Source: Latrodectus hesperus (taxonomy: Eukaryota; Arthropoda; Arachnida; Araneae; Theridiidae). From it: a stretch of 64,000 bases of DNA. Below the pieces are notes generated by a model that was not told where the DNA came from, searched no databases, and was given only the letters and a program-made list of their open reading frames with translations. The stretch is taken from positions 721,501-785,500 of the forward strand of contig JAJQOW010000023.1 in assembly GCA_037975125.1 (NCBI GenBank), in the 5' to 3' direction. Shown one piece after another: positions 13,323-26,900 of this stretch (positions are counted from its first letter, which is position 1; each line of letters opens with the position of its first letter). Made by a program: the position numbers and the translations under genes.

Positions 13323-15605
13323 AAACCTCTAAAAAGCCCAGGACCTGATGGAATTATGCCCATCATGATCCAGAAAGCAGAGGTTATCATACCAGTACTA
13401 ACTAGAATTTACAGAGCAAGCTTAGCGCTGGGTTACATACCAAAGATATGGTAGAAGACTACGATTGTTTTCATTCCTAAACCTGGCAAGGACACCTATG
13501 ACCAGGCCAAGTCTTACAGACCTATCAGTCTTTCTTCATTCTTTCTTAAAATTATGGAGAAAATCATTGATTGGCATTTAAGAGATTACTTGGGTAGTAA
13601 CAGTCCCTTGCATGCTCTTCAATTTGCCTATCAACCCAGCAAATCTACTGAAACTGCTTTACATCAGCTAGTTTCTAAGATTGAAACCACTCTGGATCAA
13701 AAAGAAATTGCCTTGGCAACTTTCCTCGAAATCCAAGGTGCCTTTGATAATACTTCCTATCTATCTATCCTCAATGCACTTAGAGAGGCAGGGATTAATC
13801 AGACCCTGTGTACTTGGATTGAAGCCTTGATTTTATTTAGATGTATACAAATGAGCAACTTCGGTGAATCATTTGAAAAAAAGACTACTAGAGGTTGTCC
13901 TCAAGGAGGTGTTCTCTCACCATTACTTTGGAACCTAGTTGTAAATAGCCTTATAAAAAATCTAAATGATAAAAGCTACTGTACGCAAGGATATGATGAT
14001 GACATTGCCATCCTTATCCTTGGCAAAGATTTCGACATAACTTGTCATCTCATGCAGGATGCTCTAAGTTATGTAGGTTAATGGTACATGGATAGGGACC
14101 TGATGGTTAATCCTCAGAAAACCTACCTTGTACCTTTTACACGCAAAAGAAAATGGAAGGGTTTTTTCATACCAAGACTTTTTGATGTTGAAATCAATGT
14201 AGCTTCAGAGGTGAAGTATCTGGGCATTTATTTAGACCAAAAACTCACCTAGAATAAGCACATTGATGATAAAATTAACCAAGCAAAGAAAAACATTATG
14301 ATTTGCAGGCGAATGCTTAGAAAAAACTGGGGTCTACATCCAAAACTGATGTTGTGGATGTACACAGCTATTGTCAGGCCCATTCTCACATATGCCTGTG
14401 TGATCTGGTGGCGTAAGGTGGAACAGAAGACTGTGACTGACAGACTAAGAGGTCTACAAAGACTGGCCTGTCTCTGCATCAGAGGAGCAATGTCCACCGC
14501 ACCAACCAGAGCATTGAAAGTTATGTTGGATCTGACTCCCTTAGACATCTTCATCTGCAGCACTGCCAGAATGACTGCATACAGAATGAAGTTACAAAAC
14601 CAATGGTACGACCAGCATGTTGCCAAAGGGCACAGGGGTATTACCGGGCAAATTCAAGATCCTACTTTCCTGATGCCTTCGGACATCATGGAAAAGCCAT
14701 ACATGTTTAAAAGGACATTTGAAATAGTTTTTCCAACTAGAGACGAATGGGACAACAACATGTTCGAAACTAAAACAGGAAATCTAAGCTGGTACACAGA
14801 TGGATCACTGAAAAATAGCCTCTCAGGACTGGGAGTATGTGGCGTGTCACCAAGAACCAGCCTATCTGTAAGCCTTGGGCGATACGCTACGGTCTTCCAG
14901 GCAGAAGTTTTGGCCATTATCCACTGTCTGCGACAAAATATGAGGAATGGCCACCATGGTAAGCAGATTCTCATTTTTAGTGACAGTCAAGCCGCTTTAA
15001 AAGCGCTCAATTCTTTCGAAATCAAATCTAAAATGATTTTGGAATATAGAAACCTTCTTACAGAACTGGCAACTAGAAACAAGGCGATCCTTGTATGGGT
15101 GCCAGGACACAAAGGTAATGAAAGGGCTGTTGTACTTGCTAAACAAGGATCGTTTTTTGCTCCCATCGGTGCAGAACCTTTTTGTGGGTTCAATTTGAAG
15201 ACTGCAGAAACCAATGTTCTTAGATGGAAAAAACGAAATATGTATGAAGCTTGGCTCAAATCTCCTGGTCAAACCTACGCTAAAAGTATGATCTGTAGAT
15301 CATCAGCGAGGATTGGCTCTGAAATTCTAAGATGCTCTAGGAAGAAGATACGTTTAATCGTAGGCTTCATAACTGGGAACTACTATTTCAGAAAACACCT
15401 CCATAAAATGGGACTGTTTCAGTAAAACCCCATCTGCAGGAAATGTTATACGCAAGAGAAAATGGTCAAGCTTATCATTTACAAATGCGAGGTGCTCTTG
15501 CCCTCCCTAGATTTACTTCTTTAGGCATCATCCATACTAGAGAGTTACACCTAGACTCCATTAAAGGGTTATCAGACTTTAATAAAGTGGGTGACAAGAG
15601 CAACT
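13323..15605 (+). pseudogene. LINE with reverse transcriptase and RNase H, 5'-truncated, three stops
   Basis: One frame runs from KSPGPDG (about 13335) to 15425, interrupted only by TAG near 13453, TAA near 14080 and TAG near 14250. Reverse transcriptase shows KPGKDTYDQAKSYRPISLSS, FLEIQGAFDNTSY (degenerate first Asp block), RGCPQGGVLSPLLWNL and YDDDIAIL (normally YADD). The thumb region has RPILTYACVIWW. From about 14785 a type-I RNase H follows: YTDGSLKN (Asp), AEVLAII (Glu), FSDSQAALKAL (Asp) and VWVPGHKGNERA. Past the stop at 15423 the typical C-x2-C Zn-like tail (CRKCYTQE) appears, then a frameshift. The domain order RT, RNase H, tail fits the I/LOA/R1-like group. The endonuclease part is missing. 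Confidence 0.92.
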
Positions 15606-15639
15606 GTAACTAGGAAACATTGTGTTTGGAGTTAATAGT

Positions 15640-15780
15640 ACAAAATGCTGATAAAAGCAGAGGTGCCCAATGACAAACAAACCCAACTCTAAGAAGAACT
15701 ATTCTTTACAGATCGATGTCTGTGCGGCGATAAGGAAGCAATTGAGCATACCCTTTTAACTTGCCCTTTAGTGTCCCCCC
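15640..15780 (+). pseudogene. 3' scrap of a second LINE (C-terminal zinc-like motif)
   Basis: The translation RCLCGDKEAIEHTLLTCPL matches the C-x-CG-x-E-x3-H-x2-L-x2-CP tail found at the end of many RNase H-bearing LINE ORF2 proteins. It follows the first LINE's own tail, so it belongs to another copy. Only about 45 codons are readable. Confidence 0.6.
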
Positions 15781-16221
15781 CAAAAAAAACTCAGTAAATC
15801 TTTAAGTGTGAGCCTCGTTATTCTCTTAAATTTTTGAGTTTTCTATTAATCCGAAGATAAAAATTCGAGCTCTCTGCAACACTTCATACACATATCACTC
15901 CAGATTTTAACTGTGCCAATATATCAAGATAACGTCAACAAACGCCCGTCACTTATTGGAGAACGTTTCCCTTACTGTTTCGAAGAAGTCTTATGATATT
16001 TTTTGAATATTAAAAAAGTTCAGATAATTTGTATCGAACAAAACAACGAGCAACCAATATTTTGGTTCAATTCATCATTTCTGTATCATTTGTTTGTGTT
16101 CCTCTTTTCACTGCAAAATATAATCACAGCGATCCAAAATAGCCGGCCATAACCTAACCTTTAAGCTATAAAAAAGATCTTCCCGCCATCTGCCGATGTA
16201 GGACACTAGATAGGCGTACCC

Positions 16222-18490
16222 CAGGGCTAGGGAAAACATAGGGGCTGGCTCATCTCTTTTGATGTATAGCATGCCGCCCTGTCACCGGAGAGGGGAAGAG
16301 CGTGACGTCACTGAGCATCCACTGGCTGGCATTCTCTATGCTAGCTTGTGTCTGATCGGAGCTTTCTCATTCAATTTTGGCTTGTTTAATGGTAATGTTT
16401 TCATTTTAAGCAAGAGTATTTTTTAAAGAGGAAAACATGACATCGTGTGCTGTTGCTACGTGTTCAAATATGTATCGAAATACAAAAGGAAAACACATAT
16501 TTCATCGATTTCCAAGAGAAAATCAAATGCTTTCAAAGGAATGGGTGCAAAAATGTCGAAGAAGTAACAATATCAACATCAAGAATACTAGAGTGTGCAG
16601 TGAGCATTTTGATTTGAATGAATATATGGACGACATGCAAAATCGACTACTTGGTTTGCCAGAGAGAAAAATATTAAAACCGACGGCTCTGCTTTATCTT
16701 AAGTTAACGGCTTTAAACATAATTCAAAATACTCCAAGAGAACAGAGACAAACGAAATAAAGAAGATTAGAAGAAGCTATTGAAATAATTGAGTGTGTGA
16801 GTCCACATATAAATTATGTGATGCAGAAAATCAATGTGATGGTGATATTAAACGTCTTAAATGCAATGAATTTTTAAAAAATATAGAAGAATTGAAAAAA
16901 AGAATATTATGCGCAGAAAATACAGTGAAATTCCTTAAAAATGAGCAAAAAAGAAATCGAACTTCTACAACAAGAATAAAAGCGATTGAAATCAAATAAA
17001 AAATTGCTTTTAAATGAAATACAAAAATTAAAATAAAATTACTTCAAAAGGAGAACGTTAAACTTGGGAAGATGGGGATAAATAATTTATTCCCTTATAA
17101 GCGTGAAGATTAAGAAAATAAGAACTAAATGATCATCTGACACTATTTCAAAATGTATTTTGATTCGGTCATTATCTTCCAAATCTTACGATAAGCCAGT
17201 AACAAGCCTTTAAAACCTGCTTTTGGAGTGCAAAAATACTTTGATACTCAAAAAGAAAATTTAAACGCAATCAAGGAGGAAGTTTTCAATTTACGTGTAT
17301 TTGGAAAAATATCGGTTTTACCTTTTCAGAAAGGGATTATTGTTTCAATTCATTCTCTTTATGGACTATATGAAGACTTAAAATCTATAAATGTATCTTA
17401 TATTTTAACAAGTAGACTTACTCAAGATGCGCTCGAAAGCCTCTTCAGCCAAATTAGAGGTCTCGGGAGATTCAATGACCATCCTTTTCCTTCTGAAGTA
17501 ATTATTCGCTTAAAAAATATTGCTCGCAAATAAATTACCTTATTTGTCACCGAAAGTAAACTCTTTAGAAAATGGACCAGACGTTTATTTAACAAGTAAA
17601 ATGTTAAGACTCTGCATTTAATGTATAAGAACGTCAAGAAATTATCAATTCTTTTGATTCTCAAGATGATGAATTAAATCGTGAATTCTTAATTAATCCC
17701 TTACCTTTATCTTAGGAAAATGAACTTGCCTCTTCCAATCCAAACTGTGATATATCTCCATTTGAAAAAGAAGCTATGATTTATGTGGCAGGTTATATTG
17801 CTTATAAAATTAAAGATAATTCACTTGGAACTATATCAAGAAATTCAGTCGATATGCCCAATCATTCCGAGTGGATTAATTTAATTTCTGCTGGGGGACT
17901 TACTGTTCCAACAAAAGCATGGATGGAAACTATAAAACAAATGGACATAATGTTTCGCAAATTTCATGGCGACACATTTTCTAAAGGGAAAAATGTCATA
18001 GCAACATTAATAAATGAAACAGAGTCTTCTTTTCCTACTGTAAATCGAAAGGCAATTAAACTTTTTTGTCGCTTGAGAACATTTATACGAATTAGGTATT
18101 TAAATAGAAATGCAGCGATAGTATCTCATAATAAAGCTCAACAGAAAAACAAGTAATGGGTCAATAGTCAAAAAATCAAGATAAGGTGAAGCTAACAGGT
18201 AAATATATTTTTATATTAGTTATACAATTTTAAGTTAATTTCAATATTAATGATAATTTTTTGGGTTTATTAAATAATAATTGCAAATTTACTAAATATT
18301 TGAGAGGCATTTGTAGTTTTTTTCACTCTGATTAAAAACAAAATGAACTTAAAAATAAAAAGTAAGTATTTTGCTTAGAAAGTCTACAGGCAGCTTATTC
18401 TCCTTGGATGCCTGACTACGTCATCAACGGCTATTTCCGGTGACAGTTTTGGGGAGCATTTGAGCCAACCCTTTTCTTTCCCTAGCCCTG
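16222..18490 (+). mobile_element. P-element-like (THAP) DNA transposon, 2269 bp, with terminal repeats and target duplication
   Basis: The ends are imperfect inverted repeats of about 30 bp (CAGGGCTAGGGAAA... and its complement ending TTTCCCTAGCCCTG). Both sides carry GGCGTACCC (16213-16221 and 18491-18499), fitting the 8-bp duplication of P elements plus one chance base. Inside are a THAP domain and P-transposase C-terminal blocks in broken frames. The copy is recognisable end to end but dead. Confidence 0.92.
16437..18156 (+). pseudogene. THAP/P-element transposase, broken into pieces
   Basis: Piece one (16437-16760) starts MTSCAVATCSN and has the THAP C2CH ligands Cys4, Cys9, Cys54 and His57, with FHRFP and KEWVQKCRR between. 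A lysine-rich coiled-coil-like piece follows (16793-16999). Piece three (17228-17533) holds LTSRLTQDALESLFSQIRG, the late block also seen in THAP9 and Drosophila P transposase. Piece four (17776-18156) holds YVAGYIAYKIKD and the C-terminal cysteine-poor tail. The sequence between pieces two and three (about 230 bp) is far too short for the RNase H-like catalytic core and GTP-binding insertion, so an internal deletion is inferred as well as point stops. Confidence 0.88.
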
Positions 18491-20881
18491 GGCGTACCCC
18501 TCAGAAGGTAGAAGTTATTCAATCACGGACAGTCGAATTTCTATGATGGAATAAAAAAATGTCGAAAAGAACTTGCATTCTCAGGCAACACAAATTCATT
18601 TTTTTGGCATAGAAGACTATATATATACACAAGTCCAGTTATTTGAATACTCGGGAACTAGAATGTGAATTGAGTTAAAGGTAAGTGAAAGTTGGTAATC
18701 ACATATATTCGAAATTTACAAATACTATAATTTACTATGCAGATAACTGAAGTGTAACAGGCTGAAATTTCAATGTCAAATTCTGGTTTTCCATCAACCA
18801 AATATTTTTTCTCAGCAGCAATGATGGGGCTAGTGGCCAGTAGTATTTTCAGTGATGCGCATATGGTGTTTTTGCGTTAAATAACATTATGAAACTCATT
18901 TTTTAAGGATATGCAGAATCAGAATCTTTACAAAATAAAAGATGTTAAAAGACAATCAACAATACATATTATGAAAGCTTTTTCCTCAATGTTGTCCTGG
19001 AATGAATTACAGAATAGTAGATAGCAATATTTAATACATAAAAGTATAATTTATTTTTGAAATTTAACTTCCACATTTAGGAAATACTACAGAATAATTA
19101 TGAAATGGTCTTAGGGTATTTAAAATGTATCAAAGTGGGTCAAGGAGATAAATCGTTATGCATCAGCATGGAGAACAGCAATCTTAAACATAGCTTTTTA
19201 TACCAAATACATGAAAATTCAATGAAATTAATAAGTAATACGAAGAATTGACAATTGTGTTCTTAAAGAATAATAAATAAATAAAAAGAAATTGCAAAAC
19301 AGATATAAACGCTTCTTCAATCGCATAATTTTTTGAAAATATAGAGGGTATGATTTTCAATGCACATTAAGATAATTTAGTTACTCATAGTTTTTAAAAT
19401 GTAGCCACATTGAAACTAATTTCATGATAGATGTAAACTACATTTGCAGTAAAATTCAAGGAAATCTGTTTCTCTCCCAATGATATGATTCAAATCAATT
19501 TTCATACTGATTATATCTTAAATAATTATTTATGAAGTTTAAAAGAAATCCTGTAAAAATTCTGAAAAAAAGTTTAAAATGCATTTAACTGTTTTACTTG
19601 ATTGTTATCTTTAATAAAATCCACTGACACATTTAGTCTTTTTAATACAATGAAAGTGTATGAACACATTTTGAACAAAAGGAAATAAAATTAATATAGA
19701 TAACATTAAATTAAAGATTTTTTTTTCTATATACTTCAAACTATTACTCTATGACAGGAATGAAAAGAGTTAAAAAAAAAAATTCTGTCAAAAAATTTTC
19801 CTGCTGAATTTCTTTTATGAATTACTTTTACTTCGTCACTTTAAAAATAATGAGGAAAATTTTATAGTTGGAATTAACATTATATTAAAAATATAGCAAT
19901 TTTTAAAAAACTTAAGACTTTGATTTGTGTCTTAAAAAACTTTAGAAATACAACTTAATTCCTAAATGCATAACATTGGCAAATTTTATACACTACAAAA
20001 TAGTAACAAAAGTATTTAAATTAAAACATTTATTAGGAGTAAAACAAAATTTGAAAACAAAAATTATGTACACTAAATGAAAAACATTTATTCTTATAGG
20101 GTTAATTTCACAACATCAGCATATTAATACAAATTGAAAGAATTGATTCAAGTATTAAAATAATTTATTTTGGAATTTGGATAAAATTAAATTAACTATA
20201 AATATATTTTTAAAAACATTTTGCTCAGGAAAATGTCATAGTTACATGAATGCAATGAGATACATATAGGTGAGAATTATAAATTTTCTTAGATATCATT
20301 AGGAAAAACCACAAACCAGAGTAACACAAACATAATCAATCTCAATACTTTTTTGGTAAATATAGTAAAAAATAAAGATAAGCTTTTTTGTGAATATTTC
20401 TTCAAAAGCAAAATTTCAATTATCTGTAGAAAAATTACAAAAAGCGATTTTTTTCTAATTTTAAAAAAGAAAGAGACAAATTGTTATTTAAAATGAGTTT
20501 ATTGCAACAAGCAAGCTGAAAATATTGGAGTAAAATTATCAGAGCTTGCAAATTTAAGAACAAAATTTATTTCAGAATTTAGCAGGAAAATATTTTCTTA
20601 TAATGCAACCAGTTACATAATATTTCAAACACAAACGAAATATGTACATATGCAATCAATTAGTCAGAAGAATTATGTTTTATAAAGTCTTTAATAGAGA
20701 TGTAATAACTTGAATTTATTTCAAGTTTAAAATATTTTCTTCAAATTGAAAATATAAATTACTTTTTAACTTCAGTACCGATTCAGATAGTGCCTAGTTC
20801 AAATAATGCTTCAGTAATGAACATAAGTACAAAACAAGTTCATACTGCAGATGCAAACAGATACACATTAAGTATAATAGA
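18491..20881. other. AT-rich flank and 3' UTR side of RAD23
   Basis: No open frame longer than noise and no terminal repeats were found. On the minus strand, just past the RAD23 stop, AATAAA-type poly(A) signals occur at 20720-20715 and further on, so the left part of this stretch probably holds the RAD23 3' UTR. The true cleavage site cannot be told from sequence alone. Confidence 0.5.
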
Positions 20882-20992
20882 TCAATCATCAAAATTTTGA
20901 GACAAAAGGAAATTAGCAGCAAGATTTTCATTTTTGTCACAGGCATAATAGGCTTGAACAACCATGTATTCTGGAAAACCCAAAGCTTTTAA
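20882..20992 (-). CDS. RAD23: RAD23 exon 8 (UBA2, stop)
   Basis: Reads [20 protein letters not shown], then [16 protein letters not shown] and TGA (20884-20882). The highly conserved C-terminal UBA2 protects RAD23 itself from degradation in studied homologues. Confidence 0.95.
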   Translation of the reverse strand, partial: LKALGFPEYMVVQAYYACDKNENLAANFLLSQNFDD

Positions 20993-23900
20993 CTGTAAAA
21001 AAAACAAAGAAATTATTAATTACTAGCCATAAAAGTCATACAAATTAGTTTTTATATATCAAAAAATAATGACATGTTTTGATTTGTTTTGTAAAACAAA
21101 CCAGCTTAAAAAAACATACTCGTTCAATAGCTTCTCTATCTTGAGGAGAAACCTGTATCGTCCCTTGATCCAAATGGGAATTAAAAGGTATGCTATCAAC
21201 TGCAGCACCAACACCAGATGCAGCATTACTACCACCACCACCTCCTCCGCCGCCACCCCCACCAGATGAAGGCGTTGTATTGCTAGACTGAGCTCTACCA
21301 GAAGGAGGTTCATTTAGCATTCGGACGAACGATTCTTGATTTTGAGATATCAGCAACAGAAGCTGTGGATTATTTTGTCCTATTTGCTGTAATACAGCAT
21401 TTAATAGCTGAGGATTTTCTTGGATCACTTGTCGCATTTGCTGAAATTGAGGTTGATTTCGCAAAAACGCTAAAGGTTCACCTGAAATTGAATGACATAC
21501 AGCAATTAATTTTTATATGTATTCCTTCAAAAGAAAAATCATTAATTGGTAAAACATTTCTGAAACAGAAATGAGAATATTTGAGAACAAACAAACCAAA
21601 AAAAAAAAAAAAAATTTTTTTAGCAAAATAAATTATTGAAACTATTTTGTAGCAAACTTAATGCACATTCACATTGTAACATTAAAAAATAAAAATAAAA
21701 CTTTTGTAACTAGATAGAAAACAATATTAGTTTCTCTCAATAAAAAACTTCAAGTCTGATATTTATAGATACTCTTATTGTAAATTGAAAGCCTGGTGGT
21801 GGCAGTGCTCCAAAGCACAAGCCAGAGGCTTGGTTTTCAGGATGGGCAAGATTGACTCTTTCAACTATTTAGTGGGTCAATAAAACTGAGTACTAAGCAT
21901 ACAGATGATCTAAGTGGAACATATGCTTTGCATCCTAAGATCCCTGGTCAGAAAATTTGATAAGGGTGCTGTAGGCTTAGGCCGATTTGAGCTGTTGTGA
22001 CACTATGAGAATGAGTTTATTGTAAACTAGTTTTCAGAAACAAAAATATACCTATAATCGTAAATTGCAACCAGATAAAGTTCTCTTTAAAATAATTATT
22101 TTCCAGAAATGATTAACAAGATATTAAAAGTATAATCAAAATTATTTTTAAAATGCACGAGATTTTTCTAGAAGTAAACCCATTTTAATATGCTATAATA
22201 TCAGTGTTTCTGTGCACTACTAATTATTATATATTTTAAGAAATTATTATTTTAGATTTTTCCATACATATTAGATAATTATATAAAGTCAAAACAAATA
22301 ATTTCATTAAGGTTTATCAAATATTTCAGGAGTAATTACATAACTGTTTTACAATTCAAAGATTAAAGGTGACTCAATTAAAATTTTATAAATGGTTGCA
22401 TTTAAGATATAAAAAAGTATTAAATTCCCTTTATTAAATAATGAAATTAAATTATATGCAAAAGATAAATAATCATGGCCTTTGTAATTTATAAGAAAAT
22501 TTTAAAGGAGTAATCTAATAATTATAGATTAAGTGATATTAATTTAAACCCACAACATTCATTTTTATTACATAGACAGAAAATTTTTTAAATTCTAAAC
22601 TTGGAAACTAATATCTTAAAAATAATACAAACAGAATTAGCATAAATTCAAAAGATCAAAATAAAAATTGAAAACTCAATTCTGTCTTTAAATGAGAAAA
22701 ATTTATACTTTTACCTACTGTTTACCATAATTCAACAAAATATAGAAACAATCAAATAAGTGAGAGCTATATAGAATTCTCTAATAAGATTAAAAAATCA
22801 TGTTTTTCATTAAGGAATCAATTGCTTCGAGATACCTTGGTACAGAGAATCTATATTCAAAAAATTAAATTGACAAAAACATTACCCTGTTATGTGATTC
22901 ATAAGAGTAAAAGTTTAATAATTTTTTAAGCAAAGCCAAAATATTAGATTACTCATATGGTGAAAATTTATGAAATAATAGTTCCAACACACCTCATGCA
23001 TGTTGTAAGAAGCTAATAAAATGGGTACTCAGGGGTACGGTATACCCCAGTGTCCAGGAGTATACCAAGCCCTGGGAATTACTTCAAGCTACAAATCAGC
23101 TATTTTGGGGATTAGGAATTAGGTCAATAGCCTAACTCTGAAAAAAAAAATGTTGAGAAAACTTAGAAGGAATAAATTGGATGAACCTCAAATATGAGGA
23201 CATGGGAGAAATTTAAAGGACCACATTTACCCACTTTTTAAGAACTTAGCACTGATGACTGTTGGTTGAAGTAGATATGGAACTGAAATATAGAGGGAAG
23301 TTAAATAAGAGAAGAACAGATTATTCTACAACTGTCGAAATAAACAAAATACTCAGATGTGTTAAATAAAAGAATAAGAGATTAAGTTACTGATTTCAAA
23401 CCGATCAATTTAGAAACTACTCCCAGCCACAAAGCTTGAGCATTATTGTTGTACATGCTTCTATTAAGTATAAAACTGAAACAGAAATGTTATATGACAG
23501 ATTGGAAGAAAATGATAATAAAATTCTCATTTAATGATATAAGAATGATGACAGGAAATCTTAATGCAAAAGTAGGTAGAGATGATGGTATATAAGCTCT
23601 ACATTGAGAGATAATTTCATATAAAGATCAACAGATACTATTGGATTCAATAATTGGAATGGATCTAATCACTGCCAGGGGCACATAATTTACATATAAT
23701 ATATACATGCAGGATAGCCAGAAGTATATAGCACTCTCCAAAGAGAAATACATTGAATTAGATTGACCATGTATTTGATTGATTTGCCTAGTTGATGTAA
23801 GCTTTCAAAGCTGATCTGAGCTAACAGACTCAGATCATTAACTGATCATTTTTTTAAATAAAAAAAAGTTGCTATAAGAAATACAAAATACAATAAAAAA

Positions 23901-26900
23901 TCATGCATACCAACTAATGGGGTAAAAACACTAAGAAACACTGAGGATGATTTTAAAAGTTAGACAGCAGGAAAAGAGATTATTTAAAATGAGGAAGCAA
24001 GTATTTTAAGAAAATATTTTTGTGCCATGACACATACATGTTGCATTTTTTTAAAAGAAAGAGCCAATGTGCAGCTTAAGAGAAGTACCAGAGTATATTT
24101 CCTGGATGCAGATGCAGGATAGCCAGATACAGCTCACCTTCAGTGGGTGAAGAACAGCAATGAACTAATTCAATGAAGGCTATTAGGCTGGACTAAATCA
24201 TATCAAGACTAACCTCTTGAATAATGGAAAGCAACTAAAGAAATACATGTTACTATTTCCAGGATTTAGTTTTTGAAAGAAATACTCACAGAATGGGAGC
24301 GTGATACATTTGACCACTCCCTAAAATATAATTAAGAATGCAAAATCCTGAGAAACAGTACTGTTGAATATATCTCGTAAGATATTCAAACATTTTAATG
24401 AAGACTTCTTTTACAGATGAATCAATTAGAGAATACCACAAGGATTTTGAAGTGGTAGAATTATAGATCAGTTGCATAGCATTAGACAAATTCCAGGAAA
24501 GATTAGATAATATGATATACATACTGTTACTTTCGATTTCTGTATTTTCCTGTATATAATTGGCAAGCCCCTTTTTTCAAACAAAGAGATAAAAAACTTT
24601 GTATAATCCACAGCAATTTTTTCTATCGAATAGTCGAAAACTTATACTGCTGATAATTTGGTGCCAAACAAAATTAAAAAAATATACATTATAATTAAAA
24701 AATATTTATAACAATTAAGATCTGTTTGAATCCACAGCAATGCAAAATGCAATTAATTCAGATGAAAGCACGATATTGATTTTTAGATTTTAACAACTTT
24801 TAAAACGCAGTTACACACCTTGTTTTTTAAAACAATTATTAAAAAATAAACTATATTTGTTTCGTTAATAGTTAAATGAAAGAAATGGATTATTTTCCAA
24901 TTACCCACGGTATGCATTTTTCTTTTGTACCGCGCATGCCTTGATTTCCACCTTACATTACACGTTTGTCGACATTTTTTCATTCACCTTCTCCAAAGCT
25001 TTCAGTTTAAAATTTGCCTGTAACTTAATAATTTTGCACTTCACTATCACGATAAACAAATTTCACAATGTTTTCAGAGGGAAACAGTTCATGTCAAGAC
25101 AGAATGCAAAATGATATTAATGAATTGCAACTTTAATATCATTCAGAGAAACTGAATTCATTCTTGAACATAATTAGATAATGCTGATTATAATTAAAAT
25201 AAGTCAACCGAGTTGTAGTGCTTTCTGTTACTTATTTTATGAAACATGAACGACATTTCTTTCAAAACTTAACTGTAAACTTTTCTGATGTAAAACATTT
25301 TTATCAGGCTCTGCATGGTGGCATATAATATGCATAATGAAATTCGGAATTTTTTAACACATAATCCGCAAATTATATACAGGAAAATATGGTCATTGTT
25401 TCAGGGTATGTTGCCAAGAACTAGAGATTTTGATAAAAATTATTCGTATGAGAACAAAATTAAAAAATGAGTTGTTACCCTTATCCAAACTAAATTTCTG
25501 TATCTAATATTCTTATCACCATATTATTTAAATTCATTTTTCTACATGTCTTTATCTACACATGCCAGTTTGTAAAAGGGGTGTATCCCAGGTATTTAAA
25601 AGCAACATATTAAAAGAATCACCAATGTTTTGTTCAATGCATTTGTATACCTCCAGTGTCTGATAGTCTTATTTTTGGTTAAAGCGTAATGCCTTGGTAT
25701 TATAATTTATTTATCTTTATTAGTAACTATAATGAATAATTTAACTAAAATGTTTTATCTGTTATGAAATTTTAAATTTAATTTATATGGTGTATTTCAT
25801 TATGATTTATATTATTAAAACTGAACTTAAATGAAAAATAGCAAGTCTAATTATTGATATATTCTTATTTTTCATATATCAGGTTCTATGAATTAAAACG
25901 AAATACTTTATAGAGGCTTAAATAGCTAGTGTTTCTTTTGCTTTATTTTAAGCACTTAATAATTATAGCCCTACTCTTATAGTGGTAACTTTTTGGCAAA
26001 TGGCATAATTGTGGGTATTTATATCAGGGGATAGCTACCCACGAATATTGAAACTGCGTTAAAAGAATAGCAGTTATAATATGCCTTTTATACTCCTATT
26101 ACTTAAATTGATTTGCTTTTCTGTCAATTGTTACATATTCCACTAGAAAAGGTTGTAAGAGACTTGGGAATTCAAGCACAAAAAACTACCGAAAATCTGT
26201 GCAACTGTTGGCCTTTCTAGATGACATTCCAATTGGATGTAGAATTTAAACAGCAAATGTTAGGCATTTTGTTTACTTAAAGCAGCAGCAAAAATATGGG
26301 GTTGACAATGAAGAAAGGGAAAACTGAGATTTAAGACAGCTACAAACAGAAATAAGCTGAAAATTAGTTTATCGCTCAGCGGTAATTTTTGCAAATGAGG
26401 GATATTTAGATCAGGAGTAGTTTAAAGTGGATTCCAAGTCACTATAAGCACCCGATATGGTGGGATTCTTAATCAGGAACTGTTGAACCAAATTTTAAAA
26501 ATCAATAAACTGAACCACTAAAAATAATTGATTATGTTTTTGAGGAAGTTTTGTTTAGGAATAGTTAATATGTTTGGGTATAACAGTAAACAATGACATA
26601 CCAAATGAAATAAAAAATCAAAGCAATTTCAACAGATGCTAGTATGGATTGCAAAACTAGTTGAAATCAAGACATTTAAGTAGTGAATGGTGAGTAATGA
26701 ATAAGTTAAATGAGGATAGAATAATGCTGCAAGAAACATTTTAAGAATTTTTGGAGCAATAAGAAATGGTACTAGGTGAATATGGTAATTCTGAAAAATG
26801 AACATGTCTTAGAGAACACAATACATCAACAGTAAATAAAGCATTTTAATTAAGATAGCTAGGAGGGTGGAAAACATAAAGAAAATAACTTTACAAATGA

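Noticed and set aside
24783..24983. Minus-strand frame [20 protein letters not shown]...
   Set aside because: It is short and has no domain, splice or repeat support; chance frame in RAD23 intron 6.
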